A program made the translations under genes and the position numbers. A stretch of 64,000 nucleotides of DNA from Teichococcus coralli. Its GTDB lineage: Bacteria > Pseudomonadota > Alphaproteobacteria > Acetobacterales > Acetobacteraceae. Below, piece by piece: positions 7,686 to 16,852 of the stretch. The notes beneath the pieces were generated by a model. It saw only the letters and a program-made list of their open reading frames with translations. It was not told where the DNA came from and ran no database searches. The first letter of the stretch is position 1. Each line of letters opens with the position of its first letter. The stretch lies in contig NZ_SNVJ01000003.1 of the NCBI RefSeq assembly GCF_009829925.1, positions 1-64,000 on the forward strand, given 5' to 3'.

Positions 7686-8729
7686 TCAGGCCAGCGGCGA
7701 CGCGATCGTTTCGGAAAGGCTGCCGTTGTCATTGATGCCGGCGGAATAGAGCGCCGCGCCATCGGCGCCGTAGAGCACCGCATAGACGGACCAGTCATGC
7801 GCGTCGGCCACGTCATAGTCCACGATCAGCGTGATGCCGTCGCCGAACTCGGCCGAGCGATGGACCACAACGCCGTTGCCGTCGAAGATCTCGTGCCAGT
7901 CGGCGCCGCCGAGGTCCTCCTGCAGGCTGCGGTCGTCATGGACGGTGGCGCGGTAGGCCAGCGTGCCGTCCGACATGGAGAGCCGCGCATCCGCGGTCCA
8001 GGCCTCGGTGCCCGCGACGTCGTATCGCATCACCGCCTGCCCGCCCGCGTCGAAGGTGACGGCACGTTGGCTCACCGCACCGCCCGCGGCATGGGAGATG
8101 ATGTATTTCGACCACTCGGCATTGTTGCCGGCATCGCGGAAGATCTCGGCGCCGGTTCCGTTGTCGTACTCGATGAGCTGGCTCGCGAGCTGGCCGTCGG
8201 CATTGTAGTTCAGCGTCACCTGCTGCCAGTCCTGCAACCCGGCGACGTCGTACTGGACGGTGACCCGGCTGCCGTCGTCGTAGTTGGTGGCCTGGAAGGT
8301 CACATGGTCCTGCGCATCGTAGGTGAAGCTCTGCTTGCTCCAGCCTTGCGCGTTGCCGGCGTCATAATGATTGATGATCTTGCCGCCGTCGTCGAGCACC
8401 ACGTCGAGGCGGACGCGCTGGTTGCCGGTGTCGTAGGAGACGGTTTGCGTCTGCCAGGCTTCCGTGCCGCACGCGTCGTAGAAGGTGTTGGTATGGCCGC
8501 CGTCGTCGAAGTTGGTGGTCTTGGACCGGAGGTGGCCCTCGGCGTCGTAGGTGGCGATGATCCTCGTCCAGTCCTGGAGGTCGGCGGGGTCGTAGACCAC
8601 GTGCGTCGCGCCGTTGTTGTCGAGGACGAAGTCCCGCTGGATCAGCCGGCCTTCGTCGTCATAGGTGAGGGTCTGCACCGACCAAGACGCGGCATCCGCG
8701 GTGTCGGTGATCACACGCTGGGTGGTCAT
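7686..8729 (-). CDS. YD/W-repeat protein, paralogue B
   Basis: Function not recognised; 347 residues. It is the clearest copy of the local repeat family: successive units begin VVYDPADLQDW, TFYDACGTEAW, NHYDAGNAQGW, VQYDVAGLQDW at an exact 38-residue spacing, each followed by a second Tyr-Asp and a DDG turn. The protein is rich in Asp, Asn, Tyr and Trp. It lacks a signal peptide and membrane helices, though secretion by a route without a cleaved signal cannot be excluded. The N-terminal module (MTTQRVITDTADAASW) and the last 80 residues align with paralogues A and C. AGGAGAG lies six bases before the ATG. It is followed by the poly-C spacer and paralogue A in the same orientation, so the two may share a transcript. 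Confidence 0.78.
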   Translation of the reverse strand: MTTQRVITDTADAASWSVQTLTYDDEGRLIQRDFVLDNNGATHVVYDPADLQDWTRIIATYDAEGHLRSKTTNFDDGGHTNTFYDACGTEAWQTQTVSYDTGNQRVRLDVVLDDGGKIINHYDAGNAQGWSKQSFTYDAQDHVTFQATNYDDGSRVTVQYDVAGLQDWQQVTLNYNADGQLASQLIEYDNGTGAEIFRDAGNNAEWSKYIISHAAGGAVSQRAVTFDAGGQAVMRYDVAGTEAWTADARLSMSDGTLAYRATVHDDRSLQEDLGGADWHEIFDGNGVVVHRSAEFGDGITLIVDYDVADAHDWSVYAVLYGADGAALYSAGINDNGSLSETIASPLA

Positions 8730-9188
8730 CGCTGGCTCTCCTGATTCTTCTGGGCAGCGCAGGCCTTGTGAAGCTTTCCCGGCAGGACGCGCCGTCGGTG
8801 GACATGGGGCGAACGGCCAAGCCAGGGGTTGCGGATCGAAGATGAAGCCAAGGGCAGAGGCTGCGAAAGCACCCTGCGTTGAAATTTTTGCGAGAATTTT
8901 TCGCTAATCTGTTCGCGCGGATGGTGCATGCGCGACCCTTCGGCACCCGACAAGACCCCGCTTCGCGCCAAATCAAAAGGTTAATTCCTGGTTGATCTGT
9001 CAGTCAGGAAGAATCGCCTTCTGATGCATACCCCTGCAGGCTTTGATCAACATGGGTTCAGCAGGTCATCTCCTGCGCGGGAAGCCTGCGAGCCAGGGCT
9101 GCAACCTCTGTGCGGATCAGCCGTTCCTTGGAACAAGCCGTGAACACTCACGGCTTTCCCCGACGCTTCCGGAGCGAAGAGAACCCCC
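8730..9188. promoter_or_regulatory. Divergent regulatory gap with a CtrA-like site
   Basis: This 459-base gap lies between paralogue B (minus) and the DUF3072 gene (plus). It is locally AT-richer than the genes around it, as expected for promoters. At 8981-8995 the sequence TTAATTCCTGGTTGA is one base away from the alphaproteobacterial CtrA full site TTAA-N7-TTAA. No confident coding sequence is seen. Binding by CtrA is only a motif-level suggestion. Confidence 0.35.
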
Positions 9189-9404
9189 ATGGACGACAAG
9201 GCCAAGAACCCGCCCGACAATGCCGTCAAGGACCCCGCCGACTGGACGACCGGCGAGGAAACCATGACCGGCGCGCAGGCCAGCTACCTCAAGACCCTTT
9301 GCGAGGAAGCCGGCGAGGCTTTCGACGAGACGCTGACCAAGGCGGACGCCTCCCGCCGCATCGACGAACTGCAGGCCAGAACCGGCCGCGGCCGCGACCA
9401 CTGA
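9189..9404 (+). CDS. DUF3072 small protein
   Basis: A 71-residue hydrophilic protein. The core from about residue 18, DWTTGEETMTGAQASYLKTL then CEEAGEAFDETLTKADASRRIDELQ, matches the DUF3072 family, a short domain of unknown role common in Alphaproteobacteria and Actinobacteria. The N-terminus is Lys/Asp/Pro-rich and likely flexible. GGAGCGAAGAG precedes the ATG. The gene sits between repeat-protein paralogues B and C but on the opposite strand, so it interrupts what would otherwise be a same-strand row of three paralogues. No enzymatic residues can be assigned. Confidence 0.8.
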   Translation: MDDKAKNPPDNAVKDPADWTTGEETMTGAQASYLKTLCEEAGEAFDETLTKADASRRIDELQARTGRGRDH

Positions 9405-9447
9405 GGCGGCTGTGCTCCGCCCGCGCCGGCGCGGGCGGAGCGGCGAA

Positions 9448-10536
9448 TCAGGCCACCCAGTCGCCGGCCTGCCCGGGCGCCATGGTCTGGTGCAGCACGC
9501 CGTCGTCGCCCAGGGCGGCAACATAGAAGGCGTCGCGGCCGGAGACATCGCTGAGCGTCATCTGCATCACCCAGTCCTGCGTCCGCGCCGTGTCGTAGCT
9601 GAGCGTGAGAAGCACGCCGTTGCCGAGGTCGAGGCTGCGCTGCCGCACCCCGTCTTCCACCGTGGTGTCCACCTTCCACGCGGCGTCGGCGAACCGCTCG
9701 ATCAGGGTGAGGTCGTCGCTGAGCTGCACGGAATAGGCAAGCTCGTTGTGCAGGTCGGTCACGCGCAGCTGCGCGGCCCATGGCGCCACTTCGCCCGACC
9801 AGCCATTGGCGGGATCCACCCGCGCCACCAGGTGCCCGCCATCGTCGAAGTTCACCGTGTAGCTGCTGATCTCGGTGTTGCGGTAGCTTCCTGTCTGCGT
9901 CGCCCGGGACCAGGCATGCTGATCGCCGGCGTCGTACCAGGCATCCAAGGATTGCAGGTCGTCATACTGGATGAAGCTGGAGGTCAGCTCGCCCGCGGCA
10001 TCGTATCTCCGGCTGTGCGAAGTCCAGTCGCGGCCGCCGCTGTCGTATTGCAGCACCTCGCGGCTGCCGTCCTCGGAGAATTATTCCACGGTGTAGAGCT
10101 GGTCCGCCGTGCCCTGCGTCGTGCGTGCCACGATGCGATTGGACAGCGCGTCGCCGCTGTAGGCGGTGGTGACGGAATGCCCGTCGTCGAACTGCATGTC
10201 GCGGCTCAGGATCACGCCGGAGGCGGCATAGTCGGTGGCGATGCTGTCCCAGCTCGCGCTGTCCGCCGCATCGTGCATCACAACGCTGCGGTGCCCGTCA
10301 TCCCAGTTGGTGGCCTCCCGCAGCAGCGTGCCGGCGGCGTCGAATTCCCGCGTGACCTTGCTGATGGCGGAAAGGCCGGCCGGATCGTACTGCGCTTCGA
10401 GATGCCCGCCGGCATCAAGCAGCAGGTAGCGCCCTTCAACCCGCCCGTTGTCGTTGTAGAACGCGGTCTGCCTCGACCACGGGTGCAGGTCCGCGGCATC
10501 GGTGAACTCTCGCTGGTAACTCACGGCACACTCCAA
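9448..10536 (-). pseudogene. YD/W-repeat protein, paralogue C, broken by in-frame TAA
   Basis: Third member of the local 38-residue repeat family. The reading frame runs 10536 to 9448 with a single stop, TAA at 10083-10081, and the same frame continues directly afterwards with family-type sequence (FSEDGSREVLQYD then W). Before the stop the frame reads DQLYTVE, and the repeat pattern predicts Tyr or similar at the stop position, so one TAC/TAT-to-TAA change explains it. Both halves still look coding: the N-terminal half has the YQREFTDAADLHPW module and the C-terminal half ends with the family tail. Without the stop the product would be 362 residues. It may be a recent nonsense mutation, a sequencing error or, less likely, a read-through stop. 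Confidence 0.75.
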
Positions 10537-10828
10537 GGATCAGCCGCGGCAGGCCGGCCGCCCTTGCCACGGGCAGGCCCGTTGATGGATCCTACTACCG
10601 CACATGCTAAGGCTGCCGCCAACTTTGCCGACGCCCGCAAAAGCTGTGCGACCCCGCCAGAGCTCTCGCTCACAAATATTTGATAACGGACTCTCCTCCT
10701 CCGGTTGGGATTGCCTGAACAACACAACCTCGACAGATCTCATGCCTCCTGAACACAATCCACGAGGCGCAAATCTTCAGCCGCGCAGCGGCCGCTGCGC
10801 GAATCGGCGTGTTGGGAGCGGACTCGCT

Positions 10829-11990
<1,162 letters not shown>

Positions 11991-12008
11991 GGCGATCTTT
12001 CAGGATGT

Positions 12009-12626
12009 TCAGAGCAGCGCGAGCCGATCCACCGGCGCGAAGCCGCGGCGATGATGCGGCGAGGCGCCCAGTTGCAGCAGCGCGGCGCGGTGCTGCGGCG
12101 TCGGGTAGCCGGCATGGCGGGCGAAGCCATAGCCGGGCCAGCGGCGGTCGAGCCGGGCCATGGCGCGGTCGCGCGTCACCTTGGCGATGATCGAGGCGGC
12201 GGCGATGGAGAGGCTGGTCGCGTCGCCCCTCACCACGCAGCGCACGGCGCAGGGCAGGCCAGGCGCGGCGTTGCCGTCCACCAGCGCGAGGTCAGGCAGC
12301 GCCGGCAGGCGCAGGATGGCGCGCCGCATGGCCAGATGCGTGGCGCGGAGAATGTTGATGCGGCCGATCTCGGCGGCGCTGGCCGCACCCAGCGCGAAGT
12401 CCAGCAGCCCGGCGCGGGCGGCGGCGCGCAGCGCGGCGCAGGCCGCCTCGCGCCTTGCCGCGTCGAGCTTCTTGCTGTCGTCCAGCAGGTTCGCCAGCTC
12501 TCCCGGCGGCGTGGCGCGGAACACCACGGCGGCGGCAACCACCGGCCCGGCCAGCGGCCCGCGCCCGACCTCATCCACGCCGGCGACGCGGCCGCCCGCC
12601 TCCCGCTCCAGCGAATAGTCCGGCAT
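12009..12626 (-). CDS. rnhB: Ribonuclease HII
   Basis: Cleaves RNA in RNA-DNA hybrids and at single ribonucleotides in DNA. The 205-residue protein begins with the RNase HII signature [19 protein letters not shown] (Asp and Glu metal ligands). It continues with [24 protein letters not shown] (third acidic ligand) and the [15 protein letters not shown] helix containing the conserved Ser/Lys. Length is normal. Its ATG directly follows the TGA of the upstream hydrolase gene with no spacer, so the two are translationally linked, and ccrM follows downstream. The pairing with ccrM is recurrent in Alphaproteobacteria. Confidence 0.96.
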   Translation of the reverse strand: MPDYSLEREAGGRVAGVDEVGRGPLAGPVVAAAVVFRATPPGELANLLDDSKKLDAARREAACAALRAAARAGLLDFALGAASAAEIGRINILRATHLAMRRAILRLPALPDLALVDGNAAPGLPCAVRCVVRGDATSLSIAAASIIAKVTRDRAMARLDRRWPGYGFARHAGYPTPQHRAALLQLGASPHHRRGFAPVDRLALL

Positions 12627-13559
12627 TCACCCGAGGCCCCTGGTTTCCAGCACGTCGCCCGGCGCCAGCAGCCCCGGCGCGCCCTCGCGCAGGAACTGCC
12701 GCGCCGCCGGGTCCTTCCGCCATAGGGCGCGCAGAAAGGCAACGGCAAGCCCGGCAACGCGCGGGTGGAAGGTCGCCTCCTCCCAGCGGGCGCCGGCCCC
12801 CGCTTCCCCGGCGAAGCTGGCATGGGTGGCGCCCTCCAGCACCGCCAGCGCGCCGGGCGCGGCGATGGCGTCGAAAGGGATGCGCCGATCCGCCGCGCGG
12901 GTGCCGTCCACCCAGGTGTCGTCCAGCGTGCCGGTCACATGCAGCATCGGCGCCTTCACGCGCGCGAAGGCGAGCGCCGGCGGCAACCCGGCGGAGGGCA
13001 CCGGCGAAAGGGCGATGCCGGCCGAGAGTCGCCGATCGGGCAGCACCAATCCCCGGTCGCCGCCGGGGATGCGCTCGCCCAGCATGTGCTGCACCAGCCA
13101 GGCGCCGTAGGAATGCCCGGCGATACCCAGTCGCGCCGGATCGAGGCGCCCGGCCAGCTCGGGGCGGCGCGACAGCTCGTCCAGCACGAAGATGGCGTCC
13201 TGCAGGCGGTCCAGCGCCCGTCCCGCGTCGCCGATGGCGGCGGCGAAGGCGAGGCGTCGGTCGCCCGCACCGCGCCAGAGGCTGTCATCGGTGCCGGGGT
13301 GCTGGATGTGCAGCGCCGCAATGCCGGCCGCCGCCAGCGCCTCGCCGAGATAGGCCAGCCCTTGGCGCGAGCCGCCCAGCCCGTGCGAGACCAGAACCAG
13401 CGGCACCGGTCCCCGGCCCTCCTCCGGCCAGCGCAGCAGCACCGGCAGGGTGCGGCGGCGGGCGGGGTCGGTCCAGTCCTGACGCTCGGCCTCCTGCGCG
13501 CGGGCGGCGGGAGCGGCAAGCAGGAACGGCAGGGCAAGCATGGCGCGGCGGGGCATCAT
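12627..13559 (-). CDS. Exported alpha/beta-hydrolase (dienelactone-hydrolase-like)
   Basis: A 310-residue serine hydrolase with a cleavable signal peptide (MMPRRAMLALPFLLAAPAARAQ). Visible catalytic features are an oxyanion-hole region LVLVSHGLGGSRQG near residue 57, the nucleophile elbow GHSYGA near residue 148, an acid-loop candidate TGTLDDTWVDG, and the catalytic-His loop LEGATHASFAG. The pattern fits predicted alpha/beta-hydrolases related to dienelactone hydrolase and PAF-acetylhydrolase. Substrate is unknown. It is the first gene of a unit with rnhB and ccrM, and the association is probably only transcriptional. Confidence 0.82.
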   Translation of the reverse strand: MMPRRAMLALPFLLAAPAARAQEAERQDWTDPARRRTLPVLLRWPEEGRGPVPLVLVSHGLGGSRQGLAYLGEALAAAGIAALHIQHPGTDDSLWRGAGDRRLAFAAAIGDAGRALDRLQDAIFVLDELSRRPELAGRLDPARLGIAGHSYGAWLVQHMLGERIPGGDRGLVLPDRRLSAGIALSPVPSAGLPPALAFARVKAPMLHVTGTLDDTWVDGTRAADRRIPFDAIAAPGALAVLEGATHASFAGEAGAGARWEEATFHPRVAGLAVAFLRALWRKDPAARQFLREGAPGLLAPGDVLETRGLG

Positions 13560-13605
13560 CGCCTGGAGATGGCCCCGCCCCGCCGGGTTGCGAGAGGTGC
13601 CCGCC

Positions 13606-14580
13606 TCAGCCTTCCAGCTTGAGGCCGAGACGGCGGATCACCTCGCCCCAGCGCTGGCTCTCCGCCTGCACGAAGGCCGCCGCCTCCTCCGGCGTGCCGG
13701 TCACCACCTCGAAGGCGGAGGCCTCCATCGCCTGCTGCGCCTTCGGGGTGGCCAGGGCCACGCGGGCTTCCCTGGCGAAGCGGCCGACCCGCTCCTCCGG
13801 CGTGCCGGTGGGCACGATCAGCGCCTGCCAGCCATAGGAGGTGGCGTCCGGCAGCCCGGCCTCGGCCAGGGTCGGCACCTCGGGAAGCTGCGGCATGCGC
13901 TTCGCGGAGGTCACCGCCAGGGCGCGCAGCGCGCCTTCGCGGATCTGCGGCAGCACGGCGGCGGCGGTGGCCACCGTGGCGCTGATGCGCCCGGCCACCA
14001 GGTCCAGCGTCGCCTGGCCGAAGCCCTTGTAGGGCACGTGCTCCAGCCGGATGCCGGTGCGCGCCTTGATGTCCTCCATGGCCAGGTGGCCGCCCGAGCC
14101 GGCGCCCACCGAGCCGTAGGTCAGCTCCGCCGGGTGCGCCTTGGCATAGGCGACGAAGCTGGCGAAGTCCTGCACCGGCAGTTTCGGGTTCACCGCCAGC
14201 ACCTGCCCGCCGCGCACCAGCAGCGAGACGATCTTCAGGTCCTTGGTCGGGTCGTAGGGCAGGCTGGGATAGAGGGCCGGGGCGGTGGCCAGCGGGCCGT
14301 TGATGGAAAGGCCGATGGTGTGGCCGTCGTTCGCCTTGGCCACCACGTCGGTGCCGATATTGCCGCCGGCGCCGGCGCGGTTCTCCACCACGAAGGGCTG
14401 GCCGAACACGTCGCTGAAATGCGAGGCGACGAAGCGCCCGGTCAGGTCCGGCGTGGAGCCGCCGGGAAAGGGCACGATGAAGCGCACCGGCCGTTCCGGC
14501 CAGGCCGCCTCGGCACGCGCGACATGCGGCGCGGCAAGCAGGGCGGGTCCGAGGGCAAGCAGCGAACGGCGGGGCAGCAT
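13606..14580 (-). CDS. Tripartite tricarboxylate-type (Bug/TctC) solute-binding protein
   Basis: Periplasmic binding protein of the Bug/TctC family, which usually capture carboxylates. From ATG 14580 the product is 324 residues with a signal peptide (MLPRRSLLALGPALLAAPHVARAE). The Bug hallmarks are VRFIVPFPGGSTPDLTGR, VVENRAGAGGNIGTDVVAKA, LTYGSVGAGSGGHLAMEDI, VPYKGFGQATLDLVAG and VPTLAEAGLPDA. A longer in-frame start at 14622 exists but would precede the signal peptide. No TctA/TctB membrane genes are adjacent, which is common for Bug proteins. It lies downstream of the CHAP lipoprotein and HMG-CoA-lyase-like genes in the same orientation, so a role in importing a carboxylate metabolised by that lyase is possible but unproven. 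Confidence 0.9.
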   Translation of the reverse strand: MLPRRSLLALGPALLAAPHVARAEAAWPERPVRFIVPFPGGSTPDLTGRFVASHFSDVFGQPFVVENRAGAGGNIGTDVVAKANDGHTIGLSINGPLATAPALYPSLPYDPTKDLKIVSLLVRGGQVLAVNPKLPVQDFASFVAYAKAHPAELTYGSVGAGSGGHLAMEDIKARTGIRLEHVPYKGFGQATLDLVAGRISATVATAAAVLPQIREGALRALAVTSAKRMPQLPEVPTLAEAGLPDATSYGWQALIVPTGTPEERVGRFAREARVALATPKAQQAMEASAFEVVTGTPEEAAAFVQAESQRWGEVIRRLGLKLEG

Positions 14581-14647
14581 GGTGGCGGATCCTCTTCCTG
14601 ACCTTTGCCCCGCTTGCAGCATGGCGCGGCGGCCCCGTCCAGCCCGA

Positions 14648-15145
14648 TCAACGCCCCGCGATCACCGAACGGCCATGCACGAAGCCGTCCACCGGGTAGG
14701 CGCTGCTGCCATAGCCGCCGATCGGCGGATACCAGACCCGCACCAGGGACCAGTCGTTGCGTGGCGAGACGTCCAGCACCGGCTGGTCCCGTGCGATGCG
14801 GCCCTTGCCACTGCCGCTGGCCCAGTTGGCATGGTCCACGCGAATCTCGCGGCGGGAGAGCACCCGCGTCACCACCGAAAGGTGCCCATCCCGCAGCCGC
14901 CCGGCGCGGGCGAACACCATCACGCTGCCGGGGCGCGGCACCTGGCTGCGCTCGTAGAGCCCGGCGGCGGCGGACCACCACTCCCAGGCGTCGCCGCGCA
15001 GGTCCACGCCCGAGCGGGCACGGGCATAGGGCACGCAGGTCACCGGCTCGCGCAGCGCCGCCGCCCCCAGCACCGGTCCGCGGGGCGTGCCGCCGCAGGC
15101 CGCCAGCAGCAGCATGGGCAGAAGCAACAGCCAGCCCCCGCGCAT
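14648..15145 (-). CDS. CHAP-domain lipoprotein (putative peptidoglycan amidase/peptidase)
   Basis: A 165-residue envelope protein. MRGGWLLLLPMLLLAACGG is a lipoprotein signal with lipobox Cys17. The mature part is a CHAP (NlpC/P60-like) cysteine hydrolase domain: catalytic Cys37 in EPVTCVPYARARSGVDL, GDAWEWW, the RPGSVMVFA strand, catalytic His in RDGHLSVV, and the supporting polar residue in VDHANWA. CHAP enzymes cut peptide or amide bonds in cell-wall peptidoglycan. The gene starts 17 bases after the HMG-CoA-lyase-like stop. The ATG at 15145 was chosen because it begins the signal peptide. Confidence 0.85.
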   Translation of the reverse strand: MRGGWLLLLPMLLLAACGGTPRGPVLGAAALREPVTCVPYARARSGVDLRGDAWEWWSAAAGLYERSQVPRPGSVMVFARAGRLRDGHLSVVTRVLSRREIRVDHANWASGSGKGRIARDQPVLDVSPRNDWSLVRVWYPPIGGYGSSAYPVDGFVHGRSVIAGR

Positions 15146-15162
15146 CCCTGCGGCAGCCCTCC

Positions 15163-16065
15163 TCAGGCCGCGGCGCGCGCGCCGGGCACGCCGCGCACCC
15201 GGCCGCCCGGCTGCCCGCCCGGCACGGCGGCGCAGAGATCGGCTGCCACCAGAAGCTTCGCCCAGTCCAGCCCGGTGGCGGCGCCCATGCGGCGGAACAT
15301 CCAGGCCAGGTCCTCGGTGGCGGTGTTGCCGGTGGCGCCAGGAGCGAACGGGCAGCCGCCGAGCCCCCCCGCCGCGCCGTCGAAGATGCGGCAGCCGACC
15401 TCGTAGGCGGCCAGCGCATTGGCCAGTCCCATGCCATAGGTGTCGTGCCCGTGGAAGGCGAAGGGATTGCCCCAGGACGCCAGCGCATGGGCGAAGACCG
15501 CCGCAACCTGGTCCGGCGCGGCGTTCCCCGTGGTGTCGGCGATGCCGATCTCCAGGCCTGGATCCAGGGAGAAGACCCGCTCCAGCATGTCCACGGCCTC
15601 CGTCACCGGCACCACGCCCTCGAAGGGGCAATGAAAGGCGCAGGACAGGTTGAAGCGCATCGCCACACCGGCCGCCGCGCCCTCGCGCACCAGGGCGGAG
15701 AGCTCCGCCAGGCTCTCGTCCCGGCTGCGGTTGAGGTTGGCGCGGTTGTGCGCCTCGGTCACCGACATGAAGAAGCCGAGCCGGTCGGCGCCGGCATCCA
15801 TCGCCAGGTCGAAGCCCTTCCGGTTCGGCACCAGCACGGTGCATTCCAGGCCGGGAAGCTGCTTGGCCGCCTTCAGCACCTCGGCCGTGTCGGCCATCTG
15901 CGGCACATGGCGCGGGCTGACGAAGCTGCCCACCTCCATCCGCCGCACGCCGGCCTCGTAGAGCGCCCGCACCATGGCGATCTTGGTTTCCGTCGGCACG
16001 AAGGAGCCGATGGACTGCAATCCGTCGCGCGGCGCGACCTCGCTGATGATGACCGCCTGGCTCAT
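15163..16065 (-). CDS. HMG-CoA-lyase-like enzyme (hydroxymethylglutaryl-CoA lyase family)
   Basis: Predicted TIM-barrel lyase of 300 residues that splits 3-hydroxy-3-methylglutaryl-CoA, or a related acyl-CoA, to acetyl-CoA and an oxoacid in leucine or itaconate-type catabolism. Family motifs appear in order: EVAPRDGLQS (metal-binding Asp), RMEVGSFVSPRHVPQM, FNLSCAFHCPFEGVVP, DTTGNAAPDQV, the metal-binding FHGHDTYGMGLAN, and the glycine loop with catalytic Cys in GGLGGCPFAPGATGNTATED. The C-terminus is Ala/Gly/Arg-rich. It heads a same-strand group with the CHAP lipoprotein and Bug protein. The exact substrate within the family is not settled by sequence. Confidence 0.9.
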   Translation of the reverse strand: MSQAVIISEVAPRDGLQSIGSFVPTETKIAMVRALYEAGVRRMEVGSFVSPRHVPQMADTAEVLKAAKQLPGLECTVLVPNRKGFDLAMDAGADRLGFFMSVTEAHNRANLNRSRDESLAELSALVREGAAAGVAMRFNLSCAFHCPFEGVVPVTEAVDMLERVFSLDPGLEIGIADTTGNAAPDQVAAVFAHALASWGNPFAFHGHDTYGMGLANALAAYEVGCRIFDGAAGGLGGCPFAPGATGNTATEDLAWMFRRMGAATGLDWAKLLVAADLCAAVPGGQPGGRVRGVPGARAAA

Positions 16066-16240
16066 TCCCGCTCACTCCCTTTCGCGCCGCAGCCTTGGCG
16101 AGCCCGCACCGGATCGCAAGGGGGCGGCCCCGATCTCCCAATTTTTCCATGCTTCACCGGCCTGCGGGAAACGCATTGTCAACATCCTCGCGCCAGAATG
16201 CCTGCGGGCTCGGCTCCCGTGGCCCTGTCTCTCCCGATCC

Positions 16241-16336
16241 GGCGCCGGTCCTCTTCTCCGGCGCCCCCCGCACCACCGTCCTCCCGGTGCGGTCCACCTC
16301 TGGGCAGGTTCCTCCTGGGAACCTGCCCCTTTTTTT
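16241..16336 (+). ncRNA. Candidate small RNA or leader: three hairpins with UCCUC loops ending in a terminator
   Basis: Three consecutive perfect hairpins lie on the plus strand. The first is GGCGCCGG/CCGGCGCC (16241-16248 with 16258-16265), loop UCCUCUUCU. The second is CCGCACC/GGTGCGG (16268-16274 with 16286-16292), loop ACCGUCCUCCC. The third is an 11-bp stem (16302-16312 with 16318-16328), loop UCCUG, followed by C and seven T, a textbook intrinsic terminator. The pyrimidine loops all contain UCCU, complementary to Shine-Dalgarno sequences. Small RNAs of the CcsR/cuckoo type in Rhodobacter also expose CCUCC-type loops, so this may be a related sRNA; an attenuating leader of lrgAB is the alternative. 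The 5' end and promoter are not determined. Confidence 0.6.
16302..16336 (+). terminator. Rho-independent terminator upstream of lrgA
   Basis: Perfect 11-bp stem GGGCAGGTTCC / GGAACCTGCCC with a five-base loop, then C and an uninterrupted T7. It faces the plus strand, where no protein gene ends, so it terminates either a small RNA or a prematurely stopped lrgAB leader. Confidence 0.85.
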
Positions 16337-16480
16337 CTCATCAGCCCTGCGTGGGCAGGGGTGGAATCTCCGCACCCGGCGGAGGGAAATACCCTTCCGC
16401 TCCCTGAACCGCCGGACCGCCCCGCCGATGACCTTCCGCCATACCCCCGCCCTCCCGCGATCCGTCCCGGAGCGGCGGCC

Positions 16481-16852
16481 ATGATCCCCGGCCTTGCCAT
16501 CCTGCTCGGCTGCCAGCTCGTCGGCGAGGTGCTGGCACGCTCCCTGCACATGCCCGTGCCCGGCCCGGTGATCGGCATGGCGCTGCTCTTCCTCGGCCTG
16601 CTCGCGCGGGACCAGCTCTGGCCCCGCGCCGCCCGTCCCGACCCCGGCACCCCCGGCCTTGGCCAGGTTGCCGACGCGCTGCTCGGCAGCCTCGGCCTGC
16701 TTTTCGTGCCGGCCGGCCTCGGCGTGGTGGTCTACGGGCCGCAGCTGGCGCGGAGCTGGGCGCCGCTCTCGCTCGCCATCGTGGTGGGCACGCTGCTCTG
16801 CATCGCCTTCACCGGCCGGGTCGCGCAGGCCTTGATGCGGCGCTTCGGCTGA
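16481..16852 (+). CDS. lrgA: CidA/LrgA-family holin-like membrane protein
   Basis: A 123-residue integral membrane protein with four predicted helices. Family features are an N-terminal helix LAILLGCQLVGEVLARSL, the conserved PVPGPVIGMALLFLGLL, and LLGSLGLLFVPAGLGVV. CidA/LrgA proteins are holin-like and, with LrgB, influence murein hydrolase activity, lysis and, in some bacteria, export of small metabolites. The final bases form TGATG with the lrgB start, so the pair is translationally coupled as in other species. The leader region upstream contains an intrinsic terminator, which suggests regulated or separately initiated transcription. Confidence 0.9.
   Translation: MIPGLAILLGCQLVGEVLARSLHMPVPGPVIGMALLFLGLLARDQLWPRAARPDPGTPGLGQVADALLGSLGLLFVPAGLGVVVYGPQLARSWAPLSLAIVVGTLLCIAFTGRVAQALMRRFG

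Larger units (their letters stand above)
16066..16480. promoter_or_regulatory. Divergent intergenic region in front of lrgAB
   Basis: This 415-base gap separates the minus-strand lyase gene from lrgA. It must carry the lyase promoter; AGGGAG lies about ten bases before the lyase ATG. It also contains a three-hairpin RNA element with an intrinsic terminator (16241-16336). Between that terminator and the lrgA ATG there are about 145 bases in which no strong sigma-70 promoter could be picked out by eye. Confidence 0.5.

Noticed and set aside
6033..8729. RHS/WapA polymorphic toxin
   Set aside because: Only half of each repeat resembles RHS. There is no signal, no RHS core end motif (DPxGL), no variable toxin tip and no immunity gene beside it.
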